The translations under genes were made by a program, and so were the position numbers. The notes under the pieces are model-generated. The model was not told the DNA's origin. It ran no database searches and saw nothing but the letters and a program-made list of their open reading frames with translations. A stretch of DNA of 64,000 bases from contig CM053140.1 of NCBI GenBank assembly GCA_028571685.1, forward strand, positions 219,623,323 to 219,687,322, in the 5' to 3' direction. The DNA is from Heterohyrax brucei (lineage: Eukaryota; Chordata; Mammalia; Hyracoidea; Procaviidae). Shown piece by piece: positions 32,730 through 42,552 of the stretch. Within the stretch, counting starts at the first letter, position 1; every line of letters starts with the position of its first letter.

Positions 32730-32900
32730 AGCTAGGTAGCCTGGGTTTGAATCCTGGTGCCATATGCTGTCTGTGAGTTATCAGGAAATTTACTTTTCTG
32801 AACCTCAGTTTCCTCGTCTGTCAGATGAATTGCTAGTAATAACCCTGTAGGACTCTTGTGAGGATGAAATGAGAGGGTATATGGGAAGTGCTTATTTTAC
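32730..32900 (+). repeat. MIR
   Basis: TAGCCTGGGTTTGAATCCTG, TGAACCTCAGTTTCCTCGTC and TGTGAGGATGAAATGAGAGG are three MIR landmarks in order. Confidence 0.85.
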
Positions 32901-32929
32901 TCCCTGGTATCTTGTGGGCACTCACCCTT

Positions 32930-33025
32930 TTGCTCTAGATCTTACTGTTCAGTCTTTACTCAATCAGGGGAAACTGAGGTACAGAGAAGTGAGGTAACTT
33001 ACTCAAGGCATAGCTAAGAATGAGA
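32930..33025 (-). repeat. MIR fragment
   Basis: GGGGAAACTGAGGTACAGAG then AAGTGAGGTAACTTACTCAAGGC is the antisense MIR centre. Confidence 0.7.
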
Positions 33026-33224
33026 CACCGTGATTTTGGCTTTTTCATTGACCAGGTATATGTGGTTGGAATCACTTAGGTCCATTGTGAAGTAGGTTAA
33101 AGGAACTGGTATCTCAAGTCTATCCTGGCTCTTCCCTGGCTCCTATCTTTCAGACGAGATTTCCGTGGTAGACTGGGATGCTTCCTATAGATCCAGAGCT
33201 GCCATGAAAGCAAAGGACATTTAA
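33026..33224. other. Unassigned DNA
   Basis: No gene or repeat recognised. Confidence 0.4.
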
Positions 33225-33345
33225 ATTCATTGAGTGTCCATATAATAGGAACTTCCACAGAAATTATCTCATCTGGTAAAGGCCCCTCGGAATTTGAAAA
33301 TTCTGATCTTATTTTAAAGACAAGGAAATAAAAGTTCAGGATTTT
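33225..33345 (-). repeat. MIR-like fragment
   Basis: TTATCTCATCTGG, then CTTATTTTAAAGACAAGGAA, in the order of antisense MIR (loss of the A in the GAGGAAACTGAGG core). Old. Confidence 0.5.
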
Positions 33346-33983
33346 TTTTTTTTAAAAGAATCCAGAATCCTAGAGATGGTGTAAGTGCTGTGGGAGGATT
33401 CAGTTCAGCCACCTGGGCACTAGACCTGAGCTTTCCAACTTATCCCCACCCCTGGACAGTGACTGCCCAGGAGTCCTGCCTTCTTTTGGATTTCATTCAA
33501 CCTTTGATTTAGGTAAGTGTGTGCTGTGCTTACTCAACTGCCCAAGAGGGATTGTATTTCCTAATTAGCTACTCCATATTCTGATCATCTCTCTGGAGGA
33601 CTGTCATGTCCCTAGTAAAGGTGGGATGTCTTAAATTCCCTTCCTTTCCTCTCTGCTCTTGTATTCAGACAGCTGAACCACCACAAATAGACAAGGGCCT
33701 GCTGAGCCATTGAAGGAGTTGGAAAAGAAGATGACACCACCTCTCTTAGTAACCCATTGCTGTGTGCCAGCCATTCACCTTCTCTGGGACTGTTTCCTTG
33801 CTTCTAGCCTAAGCCTCAGTACATCAGGCTGAGTCCCTTTCTATTCATTTGGTCCTTGGAGATGGCAAACAGGTGGTCCTCATAAGCCAAATAGGCTCTG
33901 TAATAATCTTTTTCCACATGCAGTATCTCATGTGCACGCATTCACCTTGGAGATTTAAGCTTTCTCTTGTCTTCAGTGCTGGA
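33346..33983. other. Unassigned DNA
   Basis: Apart from T and A runs near 33341-33355 nothing is recognised. The plus frame 33849-34103 is mostly read through the adjoining SINE. Confidence 0.45.
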
Positions 33984-34140
33984 GCCCTGGTGGCTCAGTG
34001 GTTGAGAGCTTTGGCTGCTAAAATGTTGGCAGTTCGAACCCACCAGCTGCTCCTTGGAAACCCTGTTGGAGCTGTTATACTCCATGCTATAGGATCACTA
34101 TGAGTCAGAATCAACTCTATAGCATTAGGTTGTTTGTTTA
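33984..34140 (+). repeat. AfroSINE
   Basis: GGAGCCCTGGTGGCTCAGTG head, GCAGTTCGAACCCACCAGCT with an almost perfect B box, and ACTATGAGTCAGAATCAACT end. One of the better preserved copies. Confidence 0.9.
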
Positions 34141-34605
34141 TTTTTATTTTTATTTTCTTTTGTGTAAGAAGACTCTACCGCCAGGTAATCCTGAAATAGA
34201 GAAGCTCAGAACTGTCCCTGATTTCTTTTCAGGATGATTCCTGATTTTGTGGGTATTATGAGAAGGGTTAAAAAGAGTTACAGAATCCTAGTCTTTCTAA
34301 CTGAAGGGGATGTGAACTGTACTCTGATAGAACCATCTCATCTGATAGATGAAGAAACTGGCCCCACTGGTCAAGATCCAAACACCAGGGGTGGACACAC
34401 TGAGTCTAGAGTTCCGCAGGGTCTTTCTCCATCTGGGGGTTTCTTGCCAGGTGTGTGATTGGCCGCAACTGTGAAGCAGAGGTGAGAATTCTTTCACTTC
34501 CCTTCTTGGATCTTTGCATCCAGGATGGAAAATCTTGTTGCCTGTTCCACGTTAACATTTAAATCAGATAATCCATTTGTTCTTTATACTTGTACAGTGG
34601 ACATG
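34141..34605. other. Unassigned DNA with MIR-like words
   Basis: CATCTGATAGATGAAGAAACTG near 34335 is an antisense MIR-type core. No exon recognised in the 66-74 residue frames. Confidence 0.4.
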
Positions 34606-34768
34606 GCTAGAGCCCTGTGGCTTTGTGGTTAAGATCTTGGCTGCTACACAAAAGGTGGGCAGTTTGAAACTACCTGCCACTTCTTGGAAATGCTATGAGG
34701 CAATTCTCTGTCCTATAGGTTTGCTATGAGTCGAAGTAAACTCAAAGCAGTAGATTTCGTTTTTATGG
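34606..34768 (+). repeat. AfroSINE, diverged
   Basis: TAGAGCCCTGTGGCTTTGTG head, ACACAAAAGGTGGGCAGTTTG, then TGCTATGAGTCGAAGTAAAC end. Confidence 0.8.
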
Positions 34769-35584
34769 GTGGCCATGGTTAAAGTATAAATAATGTTCTT
34801 CCTGACATCAAACACATCCTATTTGTCAGAGTTTGGAAATCTCAACTCCCATTTTCCCCCTTTCCTCACCCTATTTACAGATGGAGAGATTGAAGCAGGC
34901 TGACTATCCTAAAGGCAACAGTCATACATGTTTTCCCCTTATCTATGGCTCCCAGGTTCTGGTAGCCATGACAGACAGTAGAGATCCAGAAACTTGCTAT
35001 CTCTTTCTGATGGAGGAAGGAACACCACATGGAGGATGTCCTTCTTTCCAAAAGGGTGCTAGGGCCAAGCTTTTGTAAACACTGGGACTTCCATTGGCAA
35101 ACCTGCTTGTGCTCAGCAGAGACACCCATAAATCTTGATGAAAACAAATGTTTTAACCAGAGGAGGAAAGTTTAAAAGGCCCTATGGGCATATTCTAATC
35201 ACTGCTGTCTGATACCAGACAGTTTGGATTTAGAATGCGGTTGTTCCCAGTGGAGGGGGCCTGGGTAGGCACCATATAAGATGCTGCTGGCTATAATTAA
35301 CTGTGACCTCTGCTGTCTGCCTACTCTTTCGCTCTTAATATTAGCTTTGACTCCCCGCATGAGCCCGGAGGGTTTGTAGTAGTTGGTTTGTATTCTTTAA
35401 AATTCTTCTTAGCAGCCTTTTAGCTCCTGTTCCAACCCTTAACACACACTCAACACACTGAACACACACACGCAGCCAAGGTAATTAGATGATATAAAGG
35501 GATACCAGTAATCAGGTAGATTTTTACATTCTTTGAAAATTCTGTTGATCTCAATGTTACTACCAGTTCTTACATTTACAGCCC
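34769..35584. other. Unassigned DNA
   Basis: TTTACAGATGGAGAGATTGAAG near 34872 is MIR-like (antisense). ACACAC-rich words occur at about 35443-35472. The 81-90 residue frames at 34833-35147 look random. Confidence 0.4.
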
Positions 35585-35790
35585 ACACTGCAGAATGTGC
35601 AGAGTGCTTTCAGATACTTATTTGTTCCTCATTAAAACTCTGGGAAGTGGGCAATTCTGATAGAACAGTCGTCTAACAGGCGAGGAAAAAAAACAAAGCT
35701 TAGAAACGGGGCCTGCTTTCTGGTCATTCCCTGTAGAGTAAGTGGCTGAGCTAAAGATTGAAACTTAGGTTTTTTGACTTCAGTACTATT
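35585..35790 (-). repeat. MIR
   Basis: GTGCTTTCAGATACTTATTT, CTCTGGGAAGTGGGCAATTC, CGAGGAAAAAAAACAAAGC and GTAAGTGGCTGAGCTAAAGA follow the antisense MIR order. Confidence 0.6.
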
Positions 35791-35829
35791 TCTTAAATAT
35801 GTCTTAAAAAGCCTGGTAGTCTCCTTCTG

Positions 35830-35941
35830 AAAGATCAACCATTGAAAAGCCCATGGACCATCATTCTGCTGTGACCTGCACAGGGTGCCGTAGTTAGAAT
35901 TAACTCAAGGCACTTGGTTTTTTTTTTTTTTTTTTTTTTTG
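35830..35941 (+). repeat. AfroSINE 3' part, variant
   Basis: ATCAACCATTGAAAAGCCCA then TTAGAATTAACTCAAGGCAC and a T22 run, a 5'-truncated copy. Confidence 0.65.
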
Positions 35942-35945
35942 GTTA

Positions 35946-36124
35946 ATGAAACCCCTGAGTGGTGCAAATGGTTAATATTTGGCTGCTAGCTGAGAGTTGA
36001 AAGATTTTGTGATCTACTTAATTAGCGTCCAGGAATTCTATAGAGCACTGTTTTATTCTGACTTACATGGGATCGCACCTGGAGTCACCCTGAGTTGAAG
36101 TCTACTTGACAGCGACTGGTTTGT
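35946..36124 (+). repeat. AfroSINE, variant
   Basis: AACCCCTGAGTGGTGCAAAT head, GTGATCTACTTAATTAGC middle, AAGTCTACTTGACAGCGACT end. Directly follows the previous fragment. Confidence 0.75.
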
Positions 36125-36379
36125 AATAGCCCGTAGATATAAGCTGGAATGATTTTTTTTTCATGTGAATTGAGGGAAGGATTATTTGTTTACTAATTTC
36201 TTTCTTCTGCCTCCTGGCAACAAAGAAGTATTAGATATGAGGCAGGTGTAGGCTTGTGGGCAAGATATATTTTGGACAATGAGAATAATGAGGACACTCT
36301 CACCCAAATGTGTTAAAATGAATTATTTGTTATTGTGAATGTGTGTTTGTGTACATTTAATTGGTTAAAAGTCATTTAA
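36125..36379. other. Unassigned DNA
   Basis: Nothing recognised. Confidence 0.4.
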
Positions 36380-36615
36380 AAAATAAAACAAAACCTCATA
36401 ATGACCCTATAGGACAGAGTAGAACTACCCCACAGTGATTTATCTTATTTACATTTTAGAAACATTTAGAACTGCCCCACAGAGTTTCCAAGGCTATAAT
36501 CTCTACGAAAGCAAACTGCCACATCTTTCTCCTGCAGAGCAGCTGGTGGGTGCAAATTGTTGTCCCTTTCGTTAGCAGCCATATGATTGACCACTGTGCC
36601 ACTAGAGATCCTCTA
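36380..36615 (-). repeat. AfroSINE, long type, with internal templated insertion
   Basis: Antisense copy (ATGACCCTATAGGACAGAGT ... GACCACTGTGCCACTAGAGA). Between AGAACTACCCCACAG and a second AGAACTGCCCCACAG lies foreign sequence. The 29 bp at 36434-36462 are identical to 37109-37137. Confidence 0.85.
36434..36462. repeat. 29-bp exact copy of 37109-37137
   Basis: Runs AGTGATTTATCTTATTTACA and onward to TTTTAGAAA. The second occurrence lies in direct orientation about 675 bp downstream, within an unrelated ancient repeat. Confidence 0.9.
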
Positions 36616-36639
36616 GGAGAATCAGACATTTGAAAAAAG

Positions 36640-37625
36640 CTTGTTGAGCACCTGCTGCATGTCTGGCTCTGTTTTGGCCAAAATTTCTCTGTTCAAGCAG
36701 TTTACATTTGAGTTGAAGAGGCAAATCAGAAACGAATAAGCACATAAGAAAAGCAGTGCATTAGTGATATGAAGGGACCAGATGGGTATGTTAGGTTGGG
36801 TGACCAAGGGAAGCCTATGTGAGCTGGGATCTGAAAGCCAAATGGATCTAAGAAGAAGAAAACATAGAAGTAAGAGGAGGAGGTTTTAGGTAGAAAATGT
36901 GGTCAGTGAAAAGTCCTATACTCTGTATATGTTTGAGGCACAGAAAGAAGTCAGGGTGGCTGGAATTGAATGAAGGAGAAGGGAGAGGTATAACCTGGGA
37001 TTGTGGATGGATGCTATGATCAGACTGGAGGCTTTTGTAAATCAAAGGAAAGATTTTGGATTTTATTCTAAATTCACTGGGAAGCCCCTGGAGGATTTTA
37101 CTGAGGGAAGTGATTTATCTTATTTACATTTTAGAAAGATCATTCTGGATGCTGTGTGTCCAGCAGAGTTTAGAAAGGCAAGAGGTAGAGTTGCCAGTGG
37201 AGACAGTGAGAAATGGAAGAACTCTGGATGTGATTTGGAAGCCCAACAAGCAGTGGTCCAGGACTTAGATGTGGGGAGTAAGAGGCAGAGATAAAGCAAA
37301 GATGATTCCTATGTGGATGGGCATGCCATTAACTGCCAGGCAGACAATTTGAAGAGGGCAGATGGGGATTTGACCAGCAGTTATGTTTAGCCACGCTAAA
37401 TTTGAGGTATATAGTATAAAACCAAGTGGAGATGTCTAGTGGACAACTGGACATGAATTGAGAGGTTGGAGAAGCGTCTATAGATTTAGATATAGGCTTG
37501 GTCAGCCTGTGGATGGTGGTGAAAACCATAGGTTTGTGTGGATTACCTGGGCATAATGTGTGGCTAGGCAAGGAGCCCAGGGACCAGAGTTCTGTTACTG
37601 TCACGAAGCTGAAGTGTCAAAGCTG
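36640..37625 (+). repeat. Ancient interspersed repeat, about 1 kb, family unnamed
   Basis: Phrases such as GTGAGCTGGGATCTGAAAGC, TTTTGGATTTTATTCTAAAT, AGATCATTCTGGATGCTGTG, CAAAGATGATTCCTATGTGG and GGAGATGTCTAGTGGACAAC occur in this order in many mammalian genomes. A second copy lies at 59555-60830. The 97-residue frame at 37001-37294 lies within it and is not a gene. Confidence 0.6.
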
Positions 37626-37859
37626 TGGTCTGGGATCTTGAATATGTTAGCTTCTTTCCATCAGCTGCCTGTGGCATCTGTGTTCCTAACCCCAGTCAGC
37701 TGATTTCACCATTGTGGGCCACCAGTCACAAGAGGGCTGAGTAACAGATTGATGGATCAATGAAAACCTATTGCCATTCTGGGGGGAAAGTGAACTTTTA
37801 TATCATAGAGATCATCAATCATACACTGGTAGAATTTCTGATCTTGCAAACAGGATGTA

Positions 37860-38062
37860 CTATGATGATGCAGTGGTTAAGTGCTCAGCTGCTAACTGAA
37901 AGGTCAGCAGTTTGAGCGCACCAGTCTCTCCGTGGGAAAAACAGGTGGCAGTCGGCTTCATAAAGATTTACAGCTTTGAAACTCTGTTGGGCAGTTCTGC
38001 TCTCTGTTATGTGGATACTGTGAGTCAGAATTGACTCCATGACAGTGGGTTTGGTTTTTCTT
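37860..38062 (+). repeat. AfroSINE, long type (left palindrome arm)
   Basis: GATGCAGTGGTTAAGTGCTC head, GGCAGTCGGCTTCATAAAGA spacer and GTCAGAATTGACTCCATGAC end. Mirror of 38495-38690. Confidence 0.85.
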
Positions 38063-38164
38063 TTTTGGTTTAGGTAATATATAAGGTGTACAGCTTCATT
38101 GTCAAAGGAGACTGCATTGTGGTTTTATACATAACATGCATGGGTGTGTGGACACTATTACACG

Positions 38165-38392
38165 TGGCTGAGATATATTATGCATATGTGTATATGTATA
38201 TATATGTACAATATGTATATAATATATGTATAATATATTTCAACCATAGGCTTGGCTTGGCATATGTACATGTATAATATATCTAAGCCACATACATATA
38301 TATTATGCATAATACATATACATAATGTATCTCAGCTACTTACATATATATTATGCATACATACATATAATTTATTTCAGCCACATGTGCAC
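38165..38392. repeat. AT-rich tandem spacer of the palindrome
   Basis: Repeated motif ATCT(A/C)AG(C/T)(C/T)ACATACATATATATTATGCAT with a period of about 50-60 bp, three diverged units on the right, plus TATGTATA runs on the left. It would form the loop of the hairpin. Confidence 0.7.
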
Positions 38393-38494
38393 ACAGGCAA
38401 TAGTGTCGACCCACCCATGTGCGCATGTTTGAAACCACAATGCAATCTCCTTTGACAATGAAGCTGTGTTTACTTATATATTACCTAAACCAAA

Positions 38495-38692
38495 AAAGAA
38501 AAACCAAACCCGTTACGATGGAGCTGATTCTGACTCGTAGTGTCCATGTAGGAGAGAGCAGAACTGCCCTACAGAGTTTCAAAGCTGTAAATCTTTATGA
38601 AGCAGACTGCTACCTGTTTTTCCCATGGAGAGACTGGTGGATTCAAACTGCTGACATTTCAGTTAGCAGTTGAGCACTTAACCACTGTGTCA
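38495..38692 (-). repeat. AfroSINE, long type (right palindrome arm)
   Basis: AAACCCGTTACGATGGAGCT start, AAATCTTTATGAAGCAGACT spacer and TTAACCACTGTGTCACC end, the reverse of the left-arm copy. Confidence 0.85.
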
Positions 38693-38963
38693 CCTTAGTA
38701 AATATTCAGTAAGTTCAGCAAATGCTGCTGCAAGATCAGAAATTCTACCAATGTATGATTGATTATGCATGTGATGCAAAAGTTCTCTTTCTCCCCAGAG
38801 ATGGCAATAGGTTTTCACTGATCCATCAGTCTCTCAGTTGGTCGCCTTGTGACTGATGGCCCACAGTAGTGAAATCAGCTGACTGGGGTTAGGAGCACAG
38901 ATGTCACAGGTAGCAGATGGAAAGAAGATACAAATACCAGACCCAAGACCATATATACATGTA

Positions 38964-39122
38964 TGGAAACCCTGGTGGTGTAGTGGTTAAGTGCTATGTG
39001 TGCTAACCAAAAGGTCAGCAGTTCGAATCTGCCAGGTGCTCCTTAGAAACTCTATGGAGCAGTTCTACTCTGTCCTATAGCATCGCTGTGAGTTGGAATC
39101 AGGTGATGCCAGTGGGTTTCAT
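38964..39122 (+). repeat. AfroSINE
   Basis: GGAAACCCTGGTGGTGTAGT head, CAGCAGTTCGAATCTGCCAG with a clear B box, and GAGTTGGAATCAGGTGATGC end. Confidence 0.9.
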
Positions 39123-39185
39123 GTACGTATATATATCAGTGTCACCGAATATACATAAATTAAATACACATATGGGGGGCAGAGT

Positions 39186-39194
39186 CAAGATGGC
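39186..39194 (+). promoter_or_regulatory. YY1-like site at L1 5' tip
   Basis: CAAGATGGC, intact, 12 bp from the first base of the L1. In other mammalian L1s this site positions transcription initiation. It is the only intact CAAGATGGC among the L1 tips here. Confidence 0.6.
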
Positions 39195-39990
39195 AGACTA
39201 AACACACCTAAATCCCTCTGGAAACCAAGACCTGAACTGATAATTAAATGGAGCCACCCAGACACCTAGTGAACCCTAGGACACAGCATAGGACTGTTAA
39301 TTTGGACTTCATACCACTGAACAGAAAACTTCCTCTCTTTCACGGACCCCCACTCTTGGTGAGTGCTGGCTTTCACAGACTGAAGGTAACATGCCATTTC
39401 AACTTTTTTTTCTGTGTCTTAGCTGGTGGGCAGAGCTGGGACTTGACTAGCAGCTAATCCCAGACACACTGCTGGTGGGATTGGCAGACAAAATTGCCAT
39501 ATTTTGAGAGCCCAGCTTTGGACACTGTGCATCTCAGCACCTTTAGCCTCTCTTTCCACCTCTGCCATTGAGTAGCCTGTACAGAGGTGGGGGGGAGCTT
39601 TTGCAGGATACTGTCTTGTTCCACTGGGACATGGAGCACCCATACAGAGGCCTCAGCTGGACCTAATTCCTAGGCTGAGAGGCAGCTCCTGCCCAGAGGA
39701 GAGCACTTTTCTGACAGAAAAGTAGTATTCTGCACAGTGTCACCTATGGCTGGGGCCTGGCAGCAGAGGCCAGCAGGGCAGCAGCCTTTCTGTATTCTGA
39801 ACTAGTTTATAATATCTGGCATTGGATATAGAGGTGCTTACTTTGCCAGCTGGGAAGAGAAATCTGTACACCTGAAAACCTGAATGACTTCGGAAGTTGT
39901 CAGATACCTTTCACCTTTTACTTTAAGACGGCCTAGAGAAACGACTGCAGTCCATCCTCACAGCATCTCTCCCAGCCTTTACTGACTCAC

Positions 39991-40945
39991 ATGATACCCC
40001 CAAAAGCAACAGACTCTGGATAAAAGCGTAATGAAGAAATCACCAATGTCTTCAGAAGATCCCCAAAAGAAACAACCGAAGAACTTCACAGACAAAGAAA
40101 CCTTTCTGAAACTCTCAGAAGGTCAATACAAAATGATTATATAGAGAGCTCTCCTAGACATTACACAGAATGCAGCAGAGTAAAATGAAAAATTAAGTAA
40201 GCTGTTCAATCTGATGGAACATCAGTACTCTGAAATCCAACAGATCAAGAACAAAATCCAAGAGATAGAAAATTCAATTCAAAGCCAAGAACACAGAATG
40301 GAACAAATGGAAAATAGACTTTCTGACATGGGAATCAAAGCTACTGACTCCAGCATATATAGGGAGAAATCAGAAAAAAGAAACAAGAAAAATGAAGAAG
40401 CATTAAGAAGCATGTAGGACTCTATTAAGAGGAACAATCTATGATTAATTGGAGTTCCTGAACAGGGAGAGACACCTGAGAACACAGAGAGTATTGTTGC
40501 TCAGCTGCTGACAGAAAAACTCCCACAAGTAATGAAAAAAGAGAATATAGCTATCCAAGATGCCTATCAAATGCCACTCAATATAGATCTCAAAAGAGAG
40601 ACTCCAAGACACATTGTAATCAAGCTTAACAAAATGAAACATAAGCAGAAACTCTTAAAGGCAGCAGGAATCAAAGCAAAGCTAACATTTGGAGGGAAAC
40701 CCTGTAGGCTTTCGTCAGATTTCTCAGAAGAAACAATGCTGGCATGGAGACAGTGGCATGACACATTCAAAGCCTTGAAGGAGAACTTCCAACCAAGAAT
40801 TATTTATTCTGCAAAACTATCTTTCAAATATGAAAATGAAATGAAGACATTTGCAGATAAACAGAAACTCAGAGTTTTTGTAAAAACTAAACCAAAGCTG
40901 CAAGAAATACTGAAAGAATCTCTTGGTTTTGAAGAACAAAACCAC
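39991..40945 (+). pseudogene. L1 ORF1, nearly complete length, stop codon lost
   Basis: The original start is disturbed (ATGATACCCCCAAAAG in place of ATGCCCCAAAAG), and reading resumes in 'SVMKKSPMSSEDPQKKQ'. The coiled coil lies in 40214-40417 ('EIQQIKNKIQEIENSIQSQE', 'RMEQMENRLSD'). The RRM and C-terminal domain are in 40532-41011 ('TPRHIVIKLNKMKHKQKLLK', 'GGKPCRLSSDFSEET', 'FADKQKLRVFVKTKP'). That last frame stays open for over 140 codons, making it the best preserved ORF1 here. After 'GFEEQNH' it reads through the TSD into the neighbouring SINE. A TAG near 40143 and a TAA near 40180 break the N-terminal part. Confidence 0.9.
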
Positions 40946-40968
40946 AAATTAAATACACATATATCTTT

Positions 40969-41112
40969 GGGAAACCCTGGTACCATAATAGTTAAGTGCT
41001 ACAGGTGCTAACCAAAAGGTCAGAGTTCAAATCTACCAAGTGTTCCTTAGAAAGTCTATGAGGCAGTTCTACTCTATTCCTAACTTGGAATCCATTGACG
41101 GTACTGGATCTG
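40969..41112 (+). repeat. AfroSINE, 3' end lost
   Basis: GGGAAACCCTGGTACCATAA head and GCTACAGGTGCTAACCAAAAG. The end near TGGAATCCATTGACGGTACT is diverged. Confidence 0.85.
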
Positions 41113-41629
41113 GAATTTGTTTATAGATCTTTGATGTACAGTTGCGGCATCATTTGTAAAGCCTGATTTGCCCTTTGCCTATGGCCAGCTTGAAGACTTT
41201 AATGCAAGTTTGCCTGTCTTCACCTCTAGTAACCCTGAAGTCTGTTCTGTTTCTGTCTTTCAGGGATTGAGCTGGACCTTCTGGTCGAGTTCTGTGCGTG
41301 ACATGTTTTCTGGTCTGCGCCTTTGAAGTGGCTACCTCTTCAATCTGCCAGACCCAAAATATCACAAGTCCAAGCTGCCTCAGCCCCATTCCCACTGGAA
41401 GTCTGGACTATGCTTTGCATTTGATTGTGGCTGCTCAGCTGGTACTTTTCGGTGGAGACAAGGACTCAGGCTAGCCCCATACCAAGAACTAGAGAGTTCT
41501 GGGGATTTTGTTAGCTCAGTCTATTGCATATGTGCGTCTTCTTTCTCAGAGGCATTAAAAGTACTTGAGGCCACTTAACCCCGTTCATTCCTGTGAGAGC
41601 TCAAGGAGGTCCATAGGGGTGGGGGTAGG
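41113..41629. other. Unassigned DNA
   Basis: No exon or repeat recognised. The 81-residue minus frame 41150-41395 has no family I know. Confidence 0.4.
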
Positions 41630-41745
41630 AATGATTGTTCTCCTTTTACAGGGGAGAAGACCTCTGACTAGAATCTTGCTCCAGGTCACAAAGTTAACAA
41701 GAAGGGTGGTGGGATCCCAGCCACCAGTGCCAGTTCTCCATATCC
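41630..41745 (-). repeat. MIR-like fragment
   Basis: CTTTTACAGGGGAGAAGACC, CTCCAGGTCACAAAGTTAAC and GGTGGGATCCCAGCC in antisense MIR order. Confidence 0.5.
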
Positions 41746-41857
41746 TGGAGTCCAGAGATGCCTTCTTCAGTAGAGAAAGTATTGATCTCATTCACTTTGC
41801 AGATAATGCACATGTGAAGACCCCAGTCTAGTCTCTAGACATTTAAATTCTTGTGCC

Positions 41858-42005
41858 CTGCATCTCCCACCCTCCCATTCCCCACCTTTCACCCCTCCAG
41901 CCTCGACTCCCACTCTTCCATACCCCCACCTTCCCCCTCCCCACACGTTATACCCCACACCCCAACACCCCACCTCCCTCACCCCCAGCCTTCAACCTCC
42001 CCGGC
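41858..42005. repeat. C-rich, G-poor tract (G-quadruplex potential on minus strand)
   Basis: Runs of CCC to CCCCC separated by one to a few A or T bases (for example CATACCCCCACCTTCCCCCT, ACACCCCAACACCCCACC) for about 140 bp with very few G. The minus strand therefore has more than ten G-runs. Confidence 0.8.
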
Positions 42006-42391
42006 CTGTGACTATTACAAAGGGCCCATACAGTACACAGATGCTGAGAAATTGCAGTAGGGACTAGAGCGGATCCCACAGAAGCCAAAAAGCAGTGGAA
42101 GCTGCATTTATTTGGTAAAAATAACATTTGAGTGTTGGTGTTCAATCCCAGGTAGATAAGCCTTTTTCCATGCCTTTTGCCGTTTCTACCCTGCCCTATA
42201 AATTCTGTAATCAAAAAACAGTCTGATTGACAAAGGCATACTGACCTCAGTATCAAGCCACTCTGTGGGGGTGCACACATACTGATAATGCCAAGGGTTA
42301 TCGTGGTTTATCAGTAACAATGATAGCAGTGAAACAAAAAAGAATAACTTTCCAGTTCAAGCTTTCAGAATCATGTTAATAGTCTAATGTC
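42006..42391. other. Unassigned DNA
   Basis: No gene recognised. The 110-residue minus frame 41948-42280 partly reads the C-rich tract and is not supported. Confidence 0.45.
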
Positions 42392-42552
42392 AATGCGACC
42401 CATTCCCGTCAAGTGGATTCTGACTCATAGACCCTCTGTGGGGCATAGTAGAACTGCCCCATACAGTTTCCAAGGAGTGCCCAGTGGATTCAAACTGTTG
42501 ACCTTTTGGTTAGCAGCCTTAGCTCTTAACTACTGCACCACCAGGGTTTCCC
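42392..42552 (-). repeat. AfroSINE
   Basis: CCCATTCCCGTCAAGTGGAT, CCATACAGTTTCCAAGGAGT and ACTACTGCACCACCAGGGTT. Short type, nearly complete. Confidence 0.9.

Larger units (their letters stand above)
37627..38952. repeat. Large palindrome (inverted repeat, arms about 0.55 kb)
   Basis: The left arm 37627 to about 38180 and the reverse complement of about 38375-38952 align end to end. The shared run GGTTTGGTTTTTCTTTTTTG continues to ATATATAAG (about 38 bp identical), and outer matches include CTAACCCCAGTCAGCTGATTTCA and GGTAGAATTTCTGATCTTGC. The arms differ by scattered substitutions and small indels, roughly 80-90 percent alike by eye. The spacer is about 190 bp of AT-rich tandem repeat. Each arm holds one AfroSINE at the same relative place. 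Confidence 0.85.
39157..40962 (+). mobile_element. L1 insertion holding only 5'UTR and ORF1, with 17-bp TSD
   Basis: A perfect 17-bp direct repeat AAATTAAATACACATAT flanks the copy on both sides (right copy 40946-40962, left copy ending at 39173). The inserted DNA begins GGGGGGCAGAGTCAAGATGG, the L1 5' end. It covers the whole 5'UTR and ORF1 and stops after the codons for 'EEQNH', just before where the ORF1 stop codon lies in the long L1 (17752). There is no spacer, no ORF2, no 3'UTR and no A-tail. A 3'-truncated L1 with a long TSD is unusual. Confidence 0.85.

Noticed and set aside
33984-34140. tRNA gene suspected from a good A box and B box (GGTTCGAA-like)
   Set aside because: No cloverleaf with an anticodon stem fits. 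The sequence is the tRNA-derived head of an AfroSINE.
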